Notes under the pieces: model-generated
Database searches by the model: none
The model's input: only the letters and a program-made list of their open reading frames with translations
Told to the model about the DNA's origin: nothing
Position numbers and translations under genes: made by a program
In this document: positions 53,601 through 62,056 of the stretch, in pieces
Numbering within the stretch: position 1 is the first letter of the stretch
Layout: every line of letters starts with the position of its first letter
NCBI RefSeq assembly: GCF_032118995.1
Contig: NC_092654.1
Location: forward strand, 12,222,284 to 12,286,283
Length of the DNA: 64,000 nucleotides
Direction of reading: 5' to 3'
DNA from: Asterias amurensis
Taxonomy: Eukaryota > Echinodermata > Asteroidea > Forcipulatida > Asteriidae

Positions 53601-56600
53601 TGAAGATAATGATAGTAGAAAGCTTCCCTGAAAATATCACCTACCGGGGTACTGTAGTTTTTGAGAAATGAGTAAAACACAAGTCACAAAATAATTTTTG
53701 TTTATATGTAAATCTGTGGACAATGTGTTTTGTGTTAGAAAAAAGTACCAGGACCCTTTAATGAGTCAGCTAAGTTTCTTTGCTAAGTAAAACACTTCAT
53801 GGAGCACAAGTTGCAAGAATGTTAAGTTGATGGATTATTTGCTGGTTACCTGTTTATGTTAAGCAATACTTTCCTGTGCTTAGCAATTCATTGTGCTTAC
53901 ATGCTTTTTGAACTTGGAACCAGGGCCCATTATTTAGCATGTGTAAGCACAAGAAAATCTTGCTTAGCAAGAAACGGGTTACCAGCCAATATTCTATCAA
54001 GATTACATTGTTGCGACTGGTGCCCCACTATTTGTTTTTGCTTAGCAAAGAATTTCTTTAAGCAGTATCTTCTGCTAAACAGCTTTATGAAATTGGACCC
54101 CTGTTGATCAGCTGTATGCTAACATTATAGTATAATCAGAAATATTAGAAGAAAACGAAAATAGTTTAAAGCCATTATACACTTTCGGTAAACAGTATTG
54201 TCCAAGTCCCACACTTTGTGTATCACAACTTATATATAAAATAACAATCCTGTGGAAATTTAGGCTCAATCGGACATCGGAGTCGGGAGAAAATAACGGG
54301 AAAACCCACTCCTGTTTTCGCGTGTTTCGCCGTGTCATGACATGTGTTTATAACAAATCCGTAATTCTCGTTAACGAGAATTTATATTGTTTTACCGTTT
54401 TCTCAAAAAGTAAAGCATTTCATGGACTAATATTTCAAGAGAAGTCTTTCACCATTACCTTCTGTAAACCCTGTAAATTATTTGTAAATCTGTGAACTTT
54501 TTTTTTTTTTCTGTACCGAAAGGGTCCAATGGCTTTAAAAGGATTTATTGTTGTAAATTTTGTACCAATGCTTATTCTCCTTATTAGAGCAACATTTATC
54601 ATTAAGAAAATTATGTGTTATTTTTTATGCGAGGCAAGATACATTTTGGGTGAACCCTTTTTTAATACACCAAACTCGGGTATCAAAAGGCCTGAAAATT
54701 CATGGCGACCATGGCCGCTTGCCCTGGTCTTGGCCTCTGGCCTAATTAAAAGTTGTCTATAGACTTTCTAATGAAAGTGCCCTTTTCAAAATGAGAATGG
54801 CCTTGCCCTCTCAAAGATGAAATTCCAAGCCTGTATCAATGATTAATGATCCTCTGTTAATTGTAATGAGTTATCATCATGTTCTCTCTTTGTAGCATAT
54901 CAAAGACTGCAGTCTGGACTTGGTCACCTTGGAGCTACGCTTCTATGGTGCAACCATCTCGACCAAGATGGACGAAGATGTCACACACGTAGTGTTGGAT
55001 AGAATGTAAGATTTCATAATTCATTTACAAAAATAATTTATGTAAAATGCATTCCAGAGACTTCACTAATAGGAGGTCTTAAACAGCCGTTTCAAAGCGG
55101 CAGGGTTTGACCGTGTGAACAAGGACCAAGCCGAAGGTGAGGTCCTTTTTCGCACAGCAAGGTTAAAATGCAATTTTTTTTTTAAGCAAAATCAAGTTGG
55201 AAAACTGGACAAAAATTCTGAACATTTTATTTCTGTCTTGTTATCGGGCCTCGTTAAGCGAAGGTCAAAATTGCATTGATGCTACATGGTTCTGTACTAA
55301 AGTGTTCTAATAGGAGACTTTTGAGACGCTTGGTGGCAGCAGACTTACCAGGTAAAATTCATTGTTCTTGGTAATGTGCGCATGCTCAGAACTACGTAAA
55401 CAATGGAAATTTACCTGGTAAGTCTGCTGTCACCTATCGTTCCAAAGTCTTCCATTTTTCGTAACATGAGTCTCACAACAAGAGGAACTACTGCTTTATG
55501 TCCAATCTGAAAGGATAGAGCAGTTATGGTTTAAGTGTCTAAGCTTACACTACAGACCTACAATTTCAATTAACATGAAGGAAACAGAAAGTGTAAAATG
55601 AGCAGTATGAAACAGAATATTACATGAACCACAAAGCAAACTCTTGAAAAGATTAAGTGTTCTAGAACTCTGGACATTTGATTCCAAAGATCTTTTTCAA
55701 AGTCACTTTTTCTTGGTGTACTGGATCGAGGCTTTGTTATGCTGTAATCTTGACAGCAAACATTACTTGAATAACCACATGCATGCTCAGAATAACTTGT
55801 GAAAAAAACAAAGTGTGAAAGATCACATGAAACGTGGTGTTAAATGAACTACGAAAGTAAACTCTAGAAAAGATCAAGTGACCTTGAATTCTGAACATTT
55901 GACCTTGAATTCTGAACACTATTACAAAGATTTGTTTCAACTTCTTTTTTTAAAGTTGTATTTTAATCTTGTGACAAATTATGCATGCTCTGGGTATTAT
56001 ATGTAGAAAGTTTGCATCCAGAAAAAAAGTTTGGGGTTGAAAAAAAGAAAGATTTACAAGTGCAAGACTTGAATCATCGGCCTCCGGATTAATCTGCTGG
56101 GGCTTTACCAACCATGGTGGCATGGTTGGTGAGTGCGTAAAGCGCTCACCTCTCACCAAGGTGACCCCGGTTTCGATTCCCGGTTGGGGCTCATATGTGA
56201 GTTGACTTGTGCGTTGGTTCTCTGCTGTGCCATGAGGGTTTTCCAGAACATCCGGTTTTCCTCCCTCGGGAAAAATCAAACACTTTCGATCTTGGCTGTG
56301 CTCCGTGGTCATAATGGGTTGATGTGGCTGGCAGCCAAAGGCGCCCTTGCATGCCTGCTTCTCGAACACGTTGTAGCCGCGTCCTTAGCAATTCAGCTCT
56401 TAGCTGCGAGTAAGGATGATTAGCCCCTCCCCCCAATTATTATAAGCTATCTAGCCCTATGATGGCAGTTTCCCTATTGGATGAAGATCTTTGTTCAGCG
56501 GTGCCTGTCTGAAGCCAACAATTATTTTGCAGGAATCTCTTACTCTTTATTCATTTGCCAAAAACCATGTTATATTAACCCAATTAATAGGCCTACACCA

Positions 56601-56965
56601 ATAGAGAGACCGTGTTTTTGCACTTATTTGTAAACATTATACAGATTTCACAATATTACAAATAATAATCATAATAATAACTAGTTCTTATAAAGCGCAT
56701 TTCACAATAACGTCTCAATGTGCTTTAATAAACCTTAACATTAAGTTGTTAAAGTATTTTCCTTAAGCAATTACTACCACACTGAAATAATGTCTACTTC
56801 TCGTTTTACAGAGACAAAACCCGTCTTCCTTCCTACAAGTTACTGATGAGAGAAAGGCAGCGCAAGTTCCACCTTGTATCGCCGGAATGGGTGTATGCTT
56901 GTATCGACTCCGGCAAAATACTATCAGAAAGACGGTTTGAGTTGGGACTTTCAGCAACAGTCTAG
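32658..56965 (+). CDS. LIG4: DNA ligase IV, 26 coding exons
   Basis: ATP-dependent ligase that seals double-strand breaks with XRCC4 in nuclear non-homologous end joining. Exons read from splice sites and phase: 32658-32888, 33594-33671, 34334-34432, 35234-35298, 37265-37415, 37740-37832, 38910-39014, 39739-39845, 40244-40324, 40459-40524, 40847-40893, 41661-41757, 42706-42765, 43618-43718, 43919-44010, 44426-44521, 44880-44990, 45863-45942, 46821-46926, 47411-47560, 48307-48485, 50378-50426, 51062-51223, 52973-53110, 54896-55005, 56812-56965. They total 2808 nt, 935 aa plus stop (human 911). The DNA-binding domain is about residues 1-240. The adenylated Lys is K289 in KLDGER; motif III is [11 protein letters not shown], motif [11 protein letters not shown] (442-450), motif V WLKIKPEY (464-471). 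The OB fold runs to about 620, BRCT1 about 675-750, the XRCC4-interacting linker about 757-802 (HGDSY kept), and BRCT2 fills the end. The ATG at 32658 precedes the conserved [11 protein letters not shown]. All introns are GT/AG. No break was seen. Confidence 0.97.
33231..33530 (+). repeat. Dispersed direct repeat, copy 1 (LIG4 intron 1)
   Basis: About 290 bp (tttacgcattt ... acaaaacagggtgagaag) that recur with only a few changes at 36269-36562. Confidence 0.85.
33669..33900 (+). repeat. Tandem duplication at the exon 2 donor, 118-bp period
   Basis: gaggtatg at 33669, the real donor of exon 2, recurs at 33787. Both are followed by catctttgagagggcaaggc and ttttattttgtaa. Confidence 0.8.
34730..35048 (+). 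mobile_element. Retroposon 3' tail with (TTAAG)n end
   Basis: T-rich 3' untranslated type sequence ending gcgcgttgaaacagtgttaaagcgctttataaatgc and then five TTAAG-type units. This ending is common to 3' ends of LINEs/SINEs in marine invertebrates. No coding part was seen. LIG4 intron 3. Confidence 0.5.
35312..35701. mobile_element. TTAA MITE family B, copy 3
   Basis: Ends AGGAACACGTTGCGTTGGAT / ATCCAGGGCAACGTGTTCCT. The left TTAA is intact and the right reads CTAA. The centre is a palindrome of more than 60 bp around GTCAAATTTTTGAC. It begins 14 bp after the exon 4 donor. Confidence 0.9.
35740..35830 (+). mobile_element. tRNA-headed SINE start
   Basis: GGGAGACCACCAACAT precedes a tRNA-like stretch with A box TAGCTCAGTTTGTAAAG and B-box-like GCAAGTGCAAGTCCCAC. 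The same head is found inverted at 21875-21985. LIG4 intron 4. Confidence 0.6.
36000..36250 (-). mobile_element. SINE, minus strand
   Basis: Contains the reverse of the SINE body (ttgcttaaggacacgggtgtcatgactgg, aaaccacactccgatgaccag), as at 20815-21106. The tail is at 36000. LIG4 intron 4. Confidence 0.55.
36269..36562 (+). repeat. Dispersed direct repeat, copy 2 (LIG4 intron 4)
   Basis: Near-identical partner of 33231-33530, in the same orientation. Confidence 0.85.
36671..37172. mobile_element. TTAA MITE family E, split by a family C insertion
   Basis: TTAA then AGGATTTGGGTACTTTTGG at the left; AAAAAGTACCGAG and CAGACCCTTTA at the right, separated by the nested C element. The arms contain acaatgtccacagatttaca and its complement. 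Confidence 0.75.
36991..37160. mobile_element. Family C palindrome nested in a family E MITE
   Basis: GGGTCGATTTCACAAAGAGTT at the left and GAGTTTTGTGAAATCGAC at the right, inner arms of TCCTAACTTAGG type. Confidence 0.8.
37905..38277. mobile_element. TTAA MITE family F, copy 1
   Basis: TTAAAGCCATTGGACACTTTCGGTA at the left, TACCGAAAGTGTATAATGGC at the right. The left arm is collinear with the family A core and the right arm with family E. LIG4 intron 6. Confidence 0.85.
39177..39335. mobile_element. Short TIR element (ATAGACCTTTTCGCAAATAC)
   Basis: Ends CATAGACCTTTTCGCAAATAC and GTATTTGCGAAAAGGTCTATG are exact complements. Inner ttgtgcatgcgtaaagc and gcgcttgcgcaatgg are roughly inverted. 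LIG4 intron 7. Confidence 0.8.
40936..41213. mobile_element. TTAA MITE family A, copy 12, internally shortened
   Basis: TTAA with AGACACTGGACACTATTGG at the left and CCACTGCCT with TTAA at the right. The central inverted repeat is missing. LIG4 intron 11. Confidence 0.85.
41240..41536 (+). mobile_element. SINE, plus strand
   Basis: Eroded tRNA-like head, then ctccacccaggggtataaatggg, ctctccagggatctgag and the end gaaatgctctatataagtactagttattattat. LIG4 intron 11. Confidence 0.75.
41880..42030. mobile_element. Palindromic element (GGCCTGGTTCTTGATA)
   Basis: Inner arms GGCCTGGTTCTTGATA / TATCAAGAACCAGGCC and outer arms GGTTTAAACCC / GGGTTTAAACC pair over nearly the whole length. LIG4 intron 12. 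Confidence 0.75.
42298..42479. mobile_element. GC-rich TIR element (TAGACCGATC)
   Basis: Ends TAGACCGATCCAGTAAGC and GCCTACTTGATCGGTCTA are inverted. The interior is GC-rich (ggcgcgcgcgg) in an AT-rich intron. A microsatellite (AAATC)n follows at about 42525-42547. LIG4 intron 12. Confidence 0.65.
42919..43293. mobile_element. TTAA MITE family B, copy 4
   Basis: Ends AGGAAGATGTTGCCTTGGAT / ATCCAAGGCAACATCTTCCT with TTAA both sides. Matching changes are present in both ends compared with the other copies. LIG4 intron 13. Confidence 0.9.
43763..43893. mobile_element. MITE family A, copy 13, one end only
   Basis: AGGCATATGACACTATTGGTAATTG followed by the core to gttgcaagatgac. The rest is missing, and exon 15 begins 25 bp later. 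Confidence 0.65.
44586..44792. mobile_element. Family O TIR element, copy 2
   Basis: AGACGATGTGACCT at the left, AGGTCACATCGTCT at the right, internally like 27415-27617. LIG4 intron 16. Confidence 0.8.
45040..45235. mobile_element. MITE family E fragment
   Basis: ggtttgggtattttttgtaggacacaaagcacaatgtc, then gataatgatggtagaaagcttccctt: the left arm of family E with a poor right arm. LIG4 intron 17. Confidence 0.55.
45349..45704. mobile_element. MITE family A, copy 14
   Basis: AGACAGTGGACACTATTGGTAATTG at the left, TAATAGTGTCCAAGTGCCCT plus TTAA at the right. LIG4 intron 17. Confidence 0.8.
46074..46228. mobile_element. TIR element (GGGAGACTTTTGAGACG), copy 1
   Basis: GGGAGACTTTTAGACAG at the left and CGTCTCAAAAGTCTCCC at the right; a relative lies at 55312-55453. 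LIG4 intron 18. Confidence 0.65.
46363..46747. mobile_element. TTAA MITE family P
   Basis: TTAA plus AGGAACATTACAGAATTG at the left, CAATTCTGTAACGTTCCT plus TTAA at the right. The left arm carries the family A core (gacaaacttgtagaagtttgagatcgattgg) and the right arm the family E module. LIG4 intron 18. Confidence 0.8.
47780..47960. mobile_element. Palindromic family D element
   Basis: GGGCCCAGTTTCATAAAGCTGT at the left and CAGGCTTTCTGAAATTGCACCC at the right; ggtaccagtctcagcaatag as in the copy at 57745-57913. LIG4 intron 20. Confidence 0.8.
48515..48850 (+). mobile_element. tRNA-headed SINE
   Basis: A-box-like tggtctggttggcatagtgg and B-box-like CGATTTGAATCCCACCG, a body with tttccctggaaataattctctggggttttcc, and an AT-rich tail. 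LIG4 intron 21. Confidence 0.65.
49341..49777. mobile_element. Family H TIR element with 8-bp target duplication
   Basis: Begins GTAGACTTGACTCAAGTCCCA and ends GGGACTTGAATCAAGTCTAC. TTTTGTCA stands directly on each side (49333-49340 and 49778-49785). An inner hairpin CCGAAGGCTTCGG lies at about 49422-49442. 8-bp duplications suggest a hAT-type transposase, inferred. LIG4 intron 21. Confidence 0.85.
50488..50873. mobile_element. TTAA MITE family A, copy 15
   Basis: Complete, TTAA at both ends, AGACACTGGACAC to CCACTGCCT. LIG4 intron 22. Confidence 0.9.
51290..52960 (+). repeat. Degenerate tandem array, about 200-260-bp units
   Basis: Phrases gtgaacttgtcagacttactga, ggtcctgcaagtagctg, gggaaaggtttt, ccagatccaatagatg and catcccacaaacc recur in the same order six or so times through LIG4 intron 23, with strong divergence between units. 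Confidence 0.75.
51398..51760. mobile_element. TIR element (CTAAGCTTGGGCGATAT) with 6-bp duplication
   Basis: Ends CTAAGCTTGGGCGATAT and, inverted, ATATCGCCCAAGCTTAG; TTTGAA on both sides. The interior is unusually rich in TCGATA/CGATAT steps. Neighbouring array units show the empty site (agctgtctgaactaggg). Confidence 0.8.
53172..53545. mobile_element. TTAA MITE family A, copy 16
   Basis: Complete, TTAA both ends; its right TTAA is shared with the adjacent family E copy. LIG4 intron 24. Confidence 0.9.
53542..53761. mobile_element. TTAA MITE family E, copy
   Basis: TTAA plus AGGATTCGGGTATTTTTTC at the left, AAAAAAGTACCAGGACCCT plus TTAA at the right; aatgtccacagatgtacatt is inverted within. 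Confidence 0.85.
53923..54104. mobile_element. Palindromic family D element
   Basis: CAGGGCCCATTATTTAGC at the left, AACAGCTTTATGAAATTGGACCCCTG at the right. LIG4 intron 24. Confidence 0.7.
54166..54538. mobile_element. TTAA MITE family F, copy 2
   Basis: TTAAAGCCATTATACACTTTCGGTA at the left, TACCGAAAGGGTCCAATGGCT plus TTAA at the right; very similar throughout to 37905-38277. Confidence 0.9.
55312..55453. mobile_element. TIR element (GGAGACTTTTGAGACG), copy 2
   Basis: GGAGACTTTTGAGACGCTTGG at the left, AAAGTCTTCC at the right. Inner GCAGCAGACTTACCAGGTAAA and its complement pair. LIG4 intron 25. Confidence 0.65.
56108..56440 (+). mobile_element. tRNA-headed SINE with CORE-like body
   Basis: GGTGGCATGGTTGGTGAG (A box) and GGTTTCGATTCCCGG (B box) 45 nt apart form a well-preserved tRNA-like head. 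The body has gagggttttccagaacatccgg and gcttctcgaacacgttg. LIG4 intron 25. Confidence 0.75.
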
Positions 56966-57650
56966 ACGAGGTATGATCATGGTAGGGAGACGTTTTGTTG
57001 TCCATGTCAGTTTTTGTACAAAAAGTGTTTCCATGTGGACAGGAAGTAGTTGACGTGAAATCAAAACAAACAGTGGTTCACTCTCGGATGTTTTGATTTG
57101 TGAGGTCTTTTCACTGGAGTGGATGGATGGCAGGGTGTCATGGTCGAGCATCAAATTCAAGTTCTGGTGGTAAAGTCATCGGAGTGGTTCGAATCCTGTT
57201 GGTGATGCGTGTGTACTTGAGCAAGATGCTTTTACTCTAGTGGCTTCTCTTTACTTAGAGGTATAAACGGGTACCTGCTCGACTGCCTGCAAGGGTAAAG
57301 GTTGACATTGTGTTTGTAAAAGCCTTCTGAGCAGTCTGGCAACCCAGGTTGCATACTCCCGAGGGAGCTGAGAAAGAATAAAAGGAACGTTGATAGTCCA
57401 ATGACCACCGTTGATAGCCACAATAATGTAAAGCGCATTGATACGGTTATTGTAAAATGCGCTATATTATGGTACTTCTTGCAGAAGAATTACCGATAGG
57501 TAATAATTTAATCTCTCTCATTTGAATCCTAGGTTGTTTTAAAACTCCAGTAAATAGAGGCTCAAAGGTCAAACTGAGTTTTGTAATGCACACATTTTCC
57601 AATAGATAGAGCCCTTATGAAAGGGGGAAAGTCTCTCACCTCGCAATAAA
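56966..57650 (+). other. LIG4 3' untranslated region with candidate poly(A) signal
   Basis: Begins after the TAG at 56963-56965. AATAAA at 57645-57650 is the first well-placed hexamer outside the SINE that occupies 57126-57476. The true end is not shown. Confidence 0.4.
57126..57476 (+). mobile_element. SINE in the presumed LIG4 3' UTR
   Basis: gtgtcatggtcgagcatc and GTGGTTCGAATCCTG (B box) at the head; body gcatactcccgagggagctgag; end taatgtaaagcgcattgatacgg and gcgctatatta. Confidence 0.75.
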
Positions 57651-60063
57651 ATGGTGTAAAATTTCACCGCTCTCAGTAGTTAACTTTGCCCTTAAACCTT
57701 GTTGAAAAAAATAGCAGAACAATTTGAAGTAATACATATTTCAGTGGGAAGGAAATTCTGCTTAGCAGAAAATTACGCAGAAAATTACCATGGTACCAGT
57801 CGCAGCAACAGTTACTGTATGGTGTTTTGGCTGGTAATCTATTTATGGTAAGCAAATGTTATTTGTGCTAAGCAAGTTTTTATGCTTGTACAGGCTTTCT
57901 GAAATTGGGCCCTGATAGTTTGTTAATTGAAAGTACAGCTAGTCAAGAACCAACACGGTCACTGACCTGGATGTATCAGGGAAATTGGAAATGAAGGAAT
58001 AAGTGGCTGTTAGAGTTCAATCTTTCCAATCAAACATCTTGAAGAGTTGTTAAGAGAGGAATCCTGCCTGTCCCCTAGAGCAGAATGACCTTTTATTCAT
58101 CTGTGGAAAAGGAAGAGGACTTGATGACCCAGGAACTCAGAGGTTGTTCTTTATAACTTTTTCTTTTTACTTGATTTTTTTTCTCTTTTTTTTCTTGGAC
58201 AATCTGGACTTTGTCATGTCTGTTCTGCAAATTAACTCTGTGTCACTGGACTGTTTCTTCAGGAAGTTGCTTCTTGTAAGACAGAAAGCTCCATCTGGGG
58301 CTGCTCTTTCAGACGAATTCAAGGCTCCACTTTTGGGACGATTCATATTGCTTCGGGTGTCAAAAGTATCGCAACTGAAATGGGCGAGCGACCAGAATGC
58401 AATGCACCTTATTCCAGTTTTCTATTTTCCTCCCCCAGAAACATATCATTAAAGTACAGATAAATACATCTTATTAGTGAACATTAAACCCGTACATCCC
58501 AATTGATTCTGACCAATGGCATTTGTGTTTTACTAGAGTTTTTAAAAATGGCAATTAATGTGCCAAGTCTAGTCATTGTGGAGCTTGAAGATGGAGTGTG
58601 AGCGGCACTTGTAACCAACCTTACAACAAGTAAAGGGTTTAAAATGTCATGGCTATTTAAAACTTTTTTACCACAATCCATTTTCGTTGGTAAGCACTTA
58701 GGCCTATATCTTATCTTATTCCCTAATTAGTTGTTTTCATTTGCAACTTTGCAACAACCGAGTTTTCAAATAATGCATTGCAAATTGTAAGTAGTATACA
58801 TTGTCTTCACAAATATTTACAATTTCTATTATGTAGGGCCTGCATTTTGCCGTCGAGACTGGTCTTTGTCGAGACTTTCCGTGGTCTGTCTCGAGCACGC
58901 AACATGGTCTCGGACTGCCTGGTGTTGACTATACAACACTGCTTACATATTAATGCAAAATACACTTCCCTTCAGCAACAGCAATTTAGTTATGTTTTTG
59001 TATTTAAACCTTGAAAACATTTGCATTTTTGTTTGTGCAAGATGTTATCTCATCGTCTGACACAAAACAAAGTCTGGTTGTGATTGTTGTATGTGACTAA
59101 TCTCTGTCTCAGGATAATAGATCCCCTGCATGACGTCGGAGTTTTGGCTGGGTGGGGTCAAAGGACTGTCTATCAATTCAATTCAATTTAACTTATATTT
59201 ACAATTCCGTACAATAAGAAAAGACAAAATCATGTGGACATAAATGAAGTAGCATACAAGCAAAGAGTAAACATGACCAACGATAATTATACTGAACAAA
59301 AACGTATAAGTTGTGAGTTTAGAAGGCTGTTCAGTGTGACCTTGTACATTTTTTCAGTATTCTGGCAGGCAAGATACTACAATGGTCCTATGGGAAAGTT
59401 TACATTTTGTGTCATAATTTCCACATACAACCAAGAGTTATGAAAGTAAAAGCTGGTCAAGTTATGAGATGTGCCCCGGGTCATCATATCAAAAGTTGAT
59501 AAGAATTGGACAGTGCAATCTCCATAAAATATAAGATTTTATGTTTTCTTCCATTGAGCTGTGTACAAATCATGCCTGCAGAAAGTCCAGGCTCTGTGAC
59601 TCTTTTGTAAACATGTCACAGGTCACATCGTCTATATGACGATGCTTGTGGGGAACAGCCATAGACAAAAACAAAACAATAAGCAAAGACAACATAACCA
59701 AACCCCAAATGGATGGGAGAGAATGCAAAAAGCACCAGTAATGAGTTAAATCTGTAGATTGTGTAGCATTGCAGGCCTGTAAGCTTAGTTTTTGAAAGGG
59801 CGAGGGCACCAAGGCATTTTCTCCTTGGTAAAGGGCACCCTATGAGGAATTTTTTAATTTCTACTGGACCATTGTTTGGGAGTTGTGGGTGGCGCATGCA
59901 CGTTTCCCAGAGCTACAAACTCGACCTGATTCTGCAGAAAGTTCCCTGAAAATAAAGTCTACAGTTCCATTTTCTAATGAACATATTTGAAAATCTCCAT
60001 GATCATGGAAACTTTTAAATATCTCCCTGATTTCAAGATGCAAATGTTGGCAGCTCATCAGGG
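57651..60063. other. Intergenic; family D copy, repeats, no gene seen
   Basis: A family D element spans about 57745-57913 (gtaccagtcgcagcaacag, ctttctgaaattgggccc). The gggcaccaaggc repeat lies at 59770-59875, and gtcacaggtcacatcgtc near 59615 is a family O fragment. No coding frame resembles a known protein. Confidence 0.45.
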
Positions 60064-60157
60064 GTCGATTTTACAAAGGACTAAGGATAGGAGAACCTTT
60101 TGGCTAGTCTTAAATCTCTGTAATGAGACTAGTCTTAACTCTCTGTGAAATCCGCCC
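60064..60157. mobile_element. Family C palindrome, short copy
   Basis: GGTCGATTTTACAAAGGACT at the left, CTCTGTGAAATCCGCC at the right. Confidence 0.65.
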
Positions 60158-60357
60158 CTGGTTTCTTTTCAGCGGTGGGGTATATGTCCCATTGTTCAAT
60201 ACATGGCCTAGACTTGATGACAAGTCGTTAGGCTCTGCCTATTTGTCTGCCGTTCATACAACAGTCACAGTGCGATTATGCACATGCAACGGTCGTAGGT
60301 AGCACGTGGCAGCTCTACACCGCGCTTAACAATTACGGTCTTGACTTCAAGACTATA

Positions 60358-60485
60358 CATGGCCCAATTTCATTGAGCTGCTTTAAGCTCAAATGGTAGC
60401 TTAGCACAACCAAAATATGCTTACTAGAATAAGGATGCCAACCACTGCTGTTTTCAGTGAACAGTGAATTTACTCTCCTGAAAAC
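60358..60485. mobile_element. Family D fragment
   Basis: GGCCCAATTTCATTGAGCTGCTTTAAGC at the left with an internal ACTGCTGTTTTCAG / CTGAAAACAGT inverted pair. The right end is unclear. Confidence 0.45.
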
Positions 60486-60782
60486 AGTGATGTACTTGTA
60501 ACTCCTTTTAATAAAAACTTGTGTTGTAACATACTGTAAAAAGTTAATAGGGTTTATAGTTTTATATGACCACAAAATTTGACAAATTAAACTGTGTGTT
60601 CGAATTTTACGCTTTTGTATATTTTGATATTTGTATTTCATAGAAACAGAAAAAGATACATCTATAAAAACTAATTAATAATGAAATGTTTATGATTATT
60701 TCTCATGAGAGCAAAAGCAATAGGCCTTGTCATGAAATATGTAAATGTCTCATCACAGTATCTGTACGCATGCGTGATTGTT

Positions 60783-61148
60783 TTAAAGGCAGTGGACACT
60801 GTTGGTAATTACTCAAAATAATTATTAGCATAAAACCTTTCTTGGTGACGAGTAATGGGGAGATGTTGATGGTATAAAACATTGTGAGAAACGGCTCCCT
60901 CTGAAGTGCCATAGTTTTCGAGAGAGAAGTGATTTTCCACGAGTTTGATTTCGAGACCTCAGATTTAGAACTTGAGGTCTAAACGCACACAACTACGTGT
61001 GACAAGGGTGTTTTTTTTCTTTCATTATTATCTCGCAAGTTCGATGACCGATTGAGCTCAAATGTTCACAGGTTTTATGCATATGTTGAGATACACCAAC
61101 TGTGAAGGCTAGTCTTTGACAATTACCAATAGTGTCCACTGCCTTTAA
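60783..61148. mobile_element. TTAA MITE family A, copy 17
   Basis: Complete with TTAA at both ends, AGGCAGTGGACACTGTTGG to CCAATAGTGTCCACTGCCT. Confidence 0.9.
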
Positions 61149-61389
61149 CATATTTTTGAGACGGGCTAATTTAATTTAGAAGTCAACGATTGCAAGATTG
61201 TCTGAAATAAAACAACCCATTATATAAGATTCTTTTTTGCGGTTCTCCTATTTCTATACATGTAATGACGCTGTTAATGGTATTTCCTTGGTGTTTTTTT
61301 TAGAGTTGTTACAAAAGGGTTGAAAGTATGGGTTTTTTCGTAACGACCGTCCAAATTACCTCGTTGTAACCGTGTTTTCGCTACTACCC

Positions 61390-61573
61390 AGAATAGACTT
61401 GACTCAAGTCCCAATCCTATGAGAGTCCTTTTATTTTCAGTCACATCGCCAAACATTAGAAAATTACCCCAACCTGTGCCGCGCGCCGAATCTCGGGACC
61501 ACAAGCTACATTTTGACGGCGGATATGCTAAGGGACCTCTCGTACGAAAATAGGACTGGAATCAAGTCAAGCT
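61390..61573. mobile_element. Family H TIR element, shorter copy
   Basis: ATAGACTTGACTCAAGTCCCA at the left, AGGACTGGAATCAAGTCAAG at the right; gggacctctcgtacgaaaat as at 49738-49760. Confidence 0.7.
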
Positions 61574-61640
61574 ACATGTACTACCGTGTTCGCCGTGTAC
61601 TCCATTTCTAAATGCACTGAAATGCGCACGGTAATTCGGG

Positions 61641-62056
61641 ACCGGTGTCTGATGCAATTGTGTCCGCCATGCAATACTGTCTGCTCCGGACACTTTTGCG
61701 TATGTAATCATGACTGTACATGAATGTGTGCGCGCGCATGCACTGAGCCTACATAAATGAATATGCAGCATGAATATTCACGTATTTTATGATAATGACA
61801 TGCACTTAGCTTGTAAAAAAAAGGGCGAACGTGTTCCTTCGACCAAGGGCGTTTAATTTACTGCAAGGACGGTTTTTTACGGGGGCGGACACAACTGCAT
61901 TTGAAAATGTGTCCGGGCGGACACAAATGCATTATGCAGCAGCGTCCGGGCGGACACGAGTGCATAATATGCAAAACCGTCCGGACAGAATTGCATATAC
62001 AATACTGTCCTCCGGATAGTATTGCATAGAGGACATAATTGCATGCGACACCGGCA
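61641..62056. mobile_element. TIR element with internal GTCCGGGCGGACAC array
   Basis: The left arm CCGGTGTCTGATGCAATTG pairs with the right CAATTGCATGCGACACCGG-type arm (complement CCGGTGTCGCATGCAATTAT). Between 61880 and 62010, GTCCGGGCGGACAC then a TGCAT-bearing spacer repeats with a period of about 32 bp. Confidence 0.7.

Larger units (their letters stand above)
53131..53850. mobile_element. Family D element split by two stacked TTAA MITEs
   Basis: The D left arm (agggccaaattacataaagctc) stops at gctTTAA and resumes after 53761 with tgagtcagctaagtttctttgc. Family A (53172-53545) and family E (53542-53761) lie between. Confidence 0.65.

Noticed and set aside
55950-56369. Minus-strand frame of 139 codons
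   Set aside because: It runs through the SINE at 56108-56440 and has no domain.
58144-58452. Frame of 102 codons downstream of LIG4
   Set aside because: The first part is low-complexity Phe/Leu from a T-rich tract, with no domain and no splice context.
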